DNA of 5,659 nucleotides from Dehalococcoidia bacterium UBA3254 (GTDB lineage Bacteria > Chloroflexota > Dehalococcoidia > Dehalococcoidales > UBA3254): contig DEUU01000314.1 of NCBI GenBank assembly GCA_002362735.1, forward strand, positions 1 through 5,659. The letters are read 5' to 3'. This document shows, piece by piece, positions 3,882 through 5,659 of this stretch (positions are counted from its first letter, which is position 1; every line of letters begins with the position of its first letter). Position numbers and translations under genes: made by a program. The notes below the pieces were generated by a model. That model ran no database searches, had not been told where the DNA came from, and saw only the letters and a program-made list of their open reading frames with translations.

Positions 3882-5659
3882 ATGTCCTTACGAACCGACA
3901 TAAAAAAAGTAATGATCATCGGATCCGGTCCTATTATCATAGGTCAAGCTTGTGAGTTTGATTACTCTGGAACCCAGGCTTGTAAAGCATTAAAATCTCT
4001 TGGATATCAGATAGTGCTGGTCAATTCGAACCCGGCCACTATCATGACAGATCCGGGAATGGCGGACACCACTTATATTGAACCGCTCAACCTGGAAACT
4101 ATGATCAAAATCATCGAGAAGGAACGGCCGGATGCCATTCTCCCCAACCTGGGAGGGCAAACCGGCCTTAACCTCAGTTCCGCTCTGGCCAGTTCAGGTG
4201 CTCTGGATAAATATGGTGTGAAAGTGATCGGCGTAGACCCTGAAGCTATCCGCCGAGGAGAGGATCGACTGGCTTTTAAGGAAACCATGGAGGAACTGGG
4301 GATCGAGGTACCTAAAAGTGAGATTGCCTATAGTATTGAAGGTGCTGAGACTATAGCCTCCAAACTGGGCTACCCGGTCATTATCCGACCTGCCTTCACT
4401 CTGGGCGGCACCGGTGGAGGATTGGTCTATAATGTGGAAGAGCTGCGAGTGGTTGCAAGCCGTGGCATTGCCGCCAGCATGGTAGGACAGATTCTGGTCG
4501 AAGAATCGGTTGAAGGCTGGGAAGAACTGGAGCTTGAGATTATTCGGGATTCCAAAAACCAGATTATCACCGTTTGCTTTATCGAAAATGTTGATGCTAT
4601 GGGTGTTCACACCGGTGATTCTTTCTGCACAGCTCCCATGCTTACTATTAGTGAAGCATTACAAAAACGCCTTCAAGACTTTTCCTATAAAGTGGTAGAA
4701 AGGATAGGTATTATCGGGGGAACCAATTTACAGTTTGCTCATGATCCTAAAACCGGACGAGTAGTAATTATTGAGATCAATCCTCGCACATCCCGTTCCT
4801 CGGCCCTGGCTTCGAAGGCCACTGGCTTCCCGATTGCTTTGATTTCCGCAAAATTAGCTGCTGGTATGACATTGGATGAACTGCCCTACTGGAGGGAGGG
4901 GACTCTGGAAAAATATACCCCTTCAGGTGATTATGTTGTAGTAAAGTTCGCCCGCTGGGCTTTCGAAAAGTTTCGCGATGCAGAAGACCGTCTGGGCACT
5001 CAGATGAGGGCTGTCGGTGAGGTAATGAGCATCGGTAAGACCTATAAAGAAGCCTTTCAGAAGTCTATTCGATCGCTGGAAACAGGAAGGTTTGGGTTAG
5101 GTTTCGCCAAAGATTTCCATTTCAAATCTCTTGATGAACTCATGAAGATGCTGAGCTATGCTACCAGCGAACGGCAATTTATTATGTATGAGGCTTTACG
5201 TAAGGGCGCCGATATACAGGATCTTTATAAGAAGACCTTTATCAAACCCTGGTTTATTCAACAAATGAAAGAACTGGTGGAACTGGAAGAAAAGATTCTT
5301 CAGTATAAAGGTAAAAAATTACCGGATGATTTATTGATCCAGGCCAAAAAAGATGGATTTGCCGATAAATATCTGGCCAAACTGTTAAGTAGTAGCGAGT
5401 CTGATATCCGCAAACAGCGCCTGCAGACCGGATTACCGGAGGCATGGGACTTTGTTCCAGTAAGCGGAGCGGAAAATGCCCGATATTACTATTCCACCTA
5501 TAACGCCCCGGATAAAATTGTAGCTAGCCAGAGACAGAAGGTCATGGTCCTGGGTGGAGGTCCCAATCGCATCGGTCAGGGTATTGAATTCGATTATTGC
5601 TGTGTCCATGCTGCTTTTGCTCTGCGAGACATGGGTTATGAAACCATCATGGTCAACTG
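3882..5659 (+). CDS. carB: Carbamoyl-phosphate synthase large subunit (partial, 592 N-terminal codons)
   Basis: CarB makes carbamoyl phosphate from bicarbonate, two ATP and ammonia channelled from the CarA glutaminase, feeding pyrimidine and arginine synthesis in the cytoplasm. AAGGAG at 3869-3874 is 7 nt ahead of the ATG. The first half is complete. It opens with the pre-ATP-grasp motif GSGPIIIGQACEFDYSG (14-30) and NSNPATIMTDP. The carboxyphosphate ATP-grasp domain follows, with IIRPAFTLGGTGGG from residue 167 and metal/ATP ligands Q284, E298, N300 and R302 in IEINPRTSRSSALASKATG. These match E. coli Q285, E299, N301 and R303. The oligomerisation domain (about 400-545) follows, and the second half begins with VMVLGGGPNRIGQGIEFDYCCVHA from residue 554. 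The frame is open to the window edge; the carbamate-phosphorylating half and the allosteric domain (roughly 480 residues) lie beyond. All catalytic residues seen are intact. carA is not upstream. Confidence 0.97.
   Translation, partial: MSLRTDIKKVMIIGSGPIIIGQACEFDYSGTQACKALKSLGYQIVLVNSNPATIMTDPGMADTTYIEPLNLETMIKIIEKERPDAILPNLGGQTGLNLSSALASSGALDKYGVKVIGVDPEAIRRGEDRLAFKETMEELGIEVPKSEIAYSIEGAETIASKLGYPVIIRPAFTLGGTGGGLVYNVEELRVVASRGIAASMVGQILVEESVEGWEELELEIIRDSKNQIITVCFIENVDAMGVHTGDSFCTAPMLTISEALQKRLQDFSYKVVERIGIIGGTNLQFAHDPKTGRVVIIEINPRTSRSSALASKATGFPIALISAKLAAGMTLDELPYWREGTLEKYTPSGDYVVVKFARWAFEKFRDAEDRLGTQMRAVGEVMSIGKTYKEAFQKSIRSLETGRFGLGFAKDFHFKSLDELMKMLSYATSERQFIMYEALRKGADIQDLYKKTFIKPWFIQQMKELVELEEKILQYKGKKLPDDLLIQAKKDGFADKYLAKLLSSSESDIRKQRLQTGLPEAWDFVPVSGAENARYYYSTYNAPDKIVASQRQKVMVLGGGPNRIGQGIEFDYCCVHAAFALRDMGYETIMVN

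Noticed and set aside
4073..4698. Open frames on both strands (4073-4288 and 4194-4610 minus, 4510-4698 plus)
   Set aside because: All lie inside carB, whose frame is conserved with the known enzyme throughout.
5254..5445. 63-codon open frame on the minus strand
   Set aside because: It is antisense to the carB oligomerisation domain and no domain is recognisable in it.
1..5659. CRISPR array, tRNA/rRNA, insertion sequence or toxin-antitoxin pair
   Set aside because: No regularly spaced repeats, no cloverleaf or rRNA-like segment, no transposase frame or terminal inverted repeats were seen, and the one small gene does not resemble a toxin or antitoxin.

Overview
The window looks like chromosome of an anaerobic, moderately low-GC Firmicute, possibly a Clostridia lineage of the Desulfitobacterium/Peptococcaceae type. 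The reasons are strong AAGGAG-type ribosome binding sites, probable use of TTG as a start codon, a radical SAM protein of the type that matures tungsten-cofactor oxidoreductases, and a hemerythrin-like protein. The phylum-level placement is an inference from style and gene content, not from a marker search.

Layout. Bases 1-217 hold the last 71 codons of a phytoene-desaturase-type FAD/NAD(P) oxidoreductase on the plus strand. Downstream lies a hairpin across its stop codon, and then a well-formed ribosome binding site and TTG start that run into a stop after six codons (286-318). This looks like the broken 5' end of a lost gene. Convergent to it, on the minus strand, is a complete radical SAM/SPASM protein (328-1515) that resembles tungsten-oxidoreductase maturases. 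No aldehyde:ferredoxin oxidoreductase gene lies beside it within the window.

A 293-bp intergenic region separates that gene from a divergent hemerythrin-domain gene (1809-2345). It carries a palindrome with an FNR/CRP-like core, a 10-bp direct repeat and a wider inverted repeat, so the two genes may share redox- or oxygen-linked control. Next comes a membrane-anchored alpha/beta hydrolase (2615-3367) with an intact Ser-Asp-His triad. It appears to be a single-gene unit.

The right third is a housekeeping locus. A candidate sigma-A promoter (3420-3448) and a structured leader precede an unrecognised 85-aa protein gene (3599-3856). After a 25-bp gap comes carB, the large subunit of carbamoyl-phosphate synthase, which runs off the right edge after 592 codons. 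carA, the usual upstream partner, is not there.

No RNA gene, CRISPR array, insertion sequence or phage gene was found. I see no convincing multi-gene novel system. The best leads are the orphan maturase with its divergent hemerythrin and shared operator, the small protein ahead of carB, and the truncated gene start near 300.
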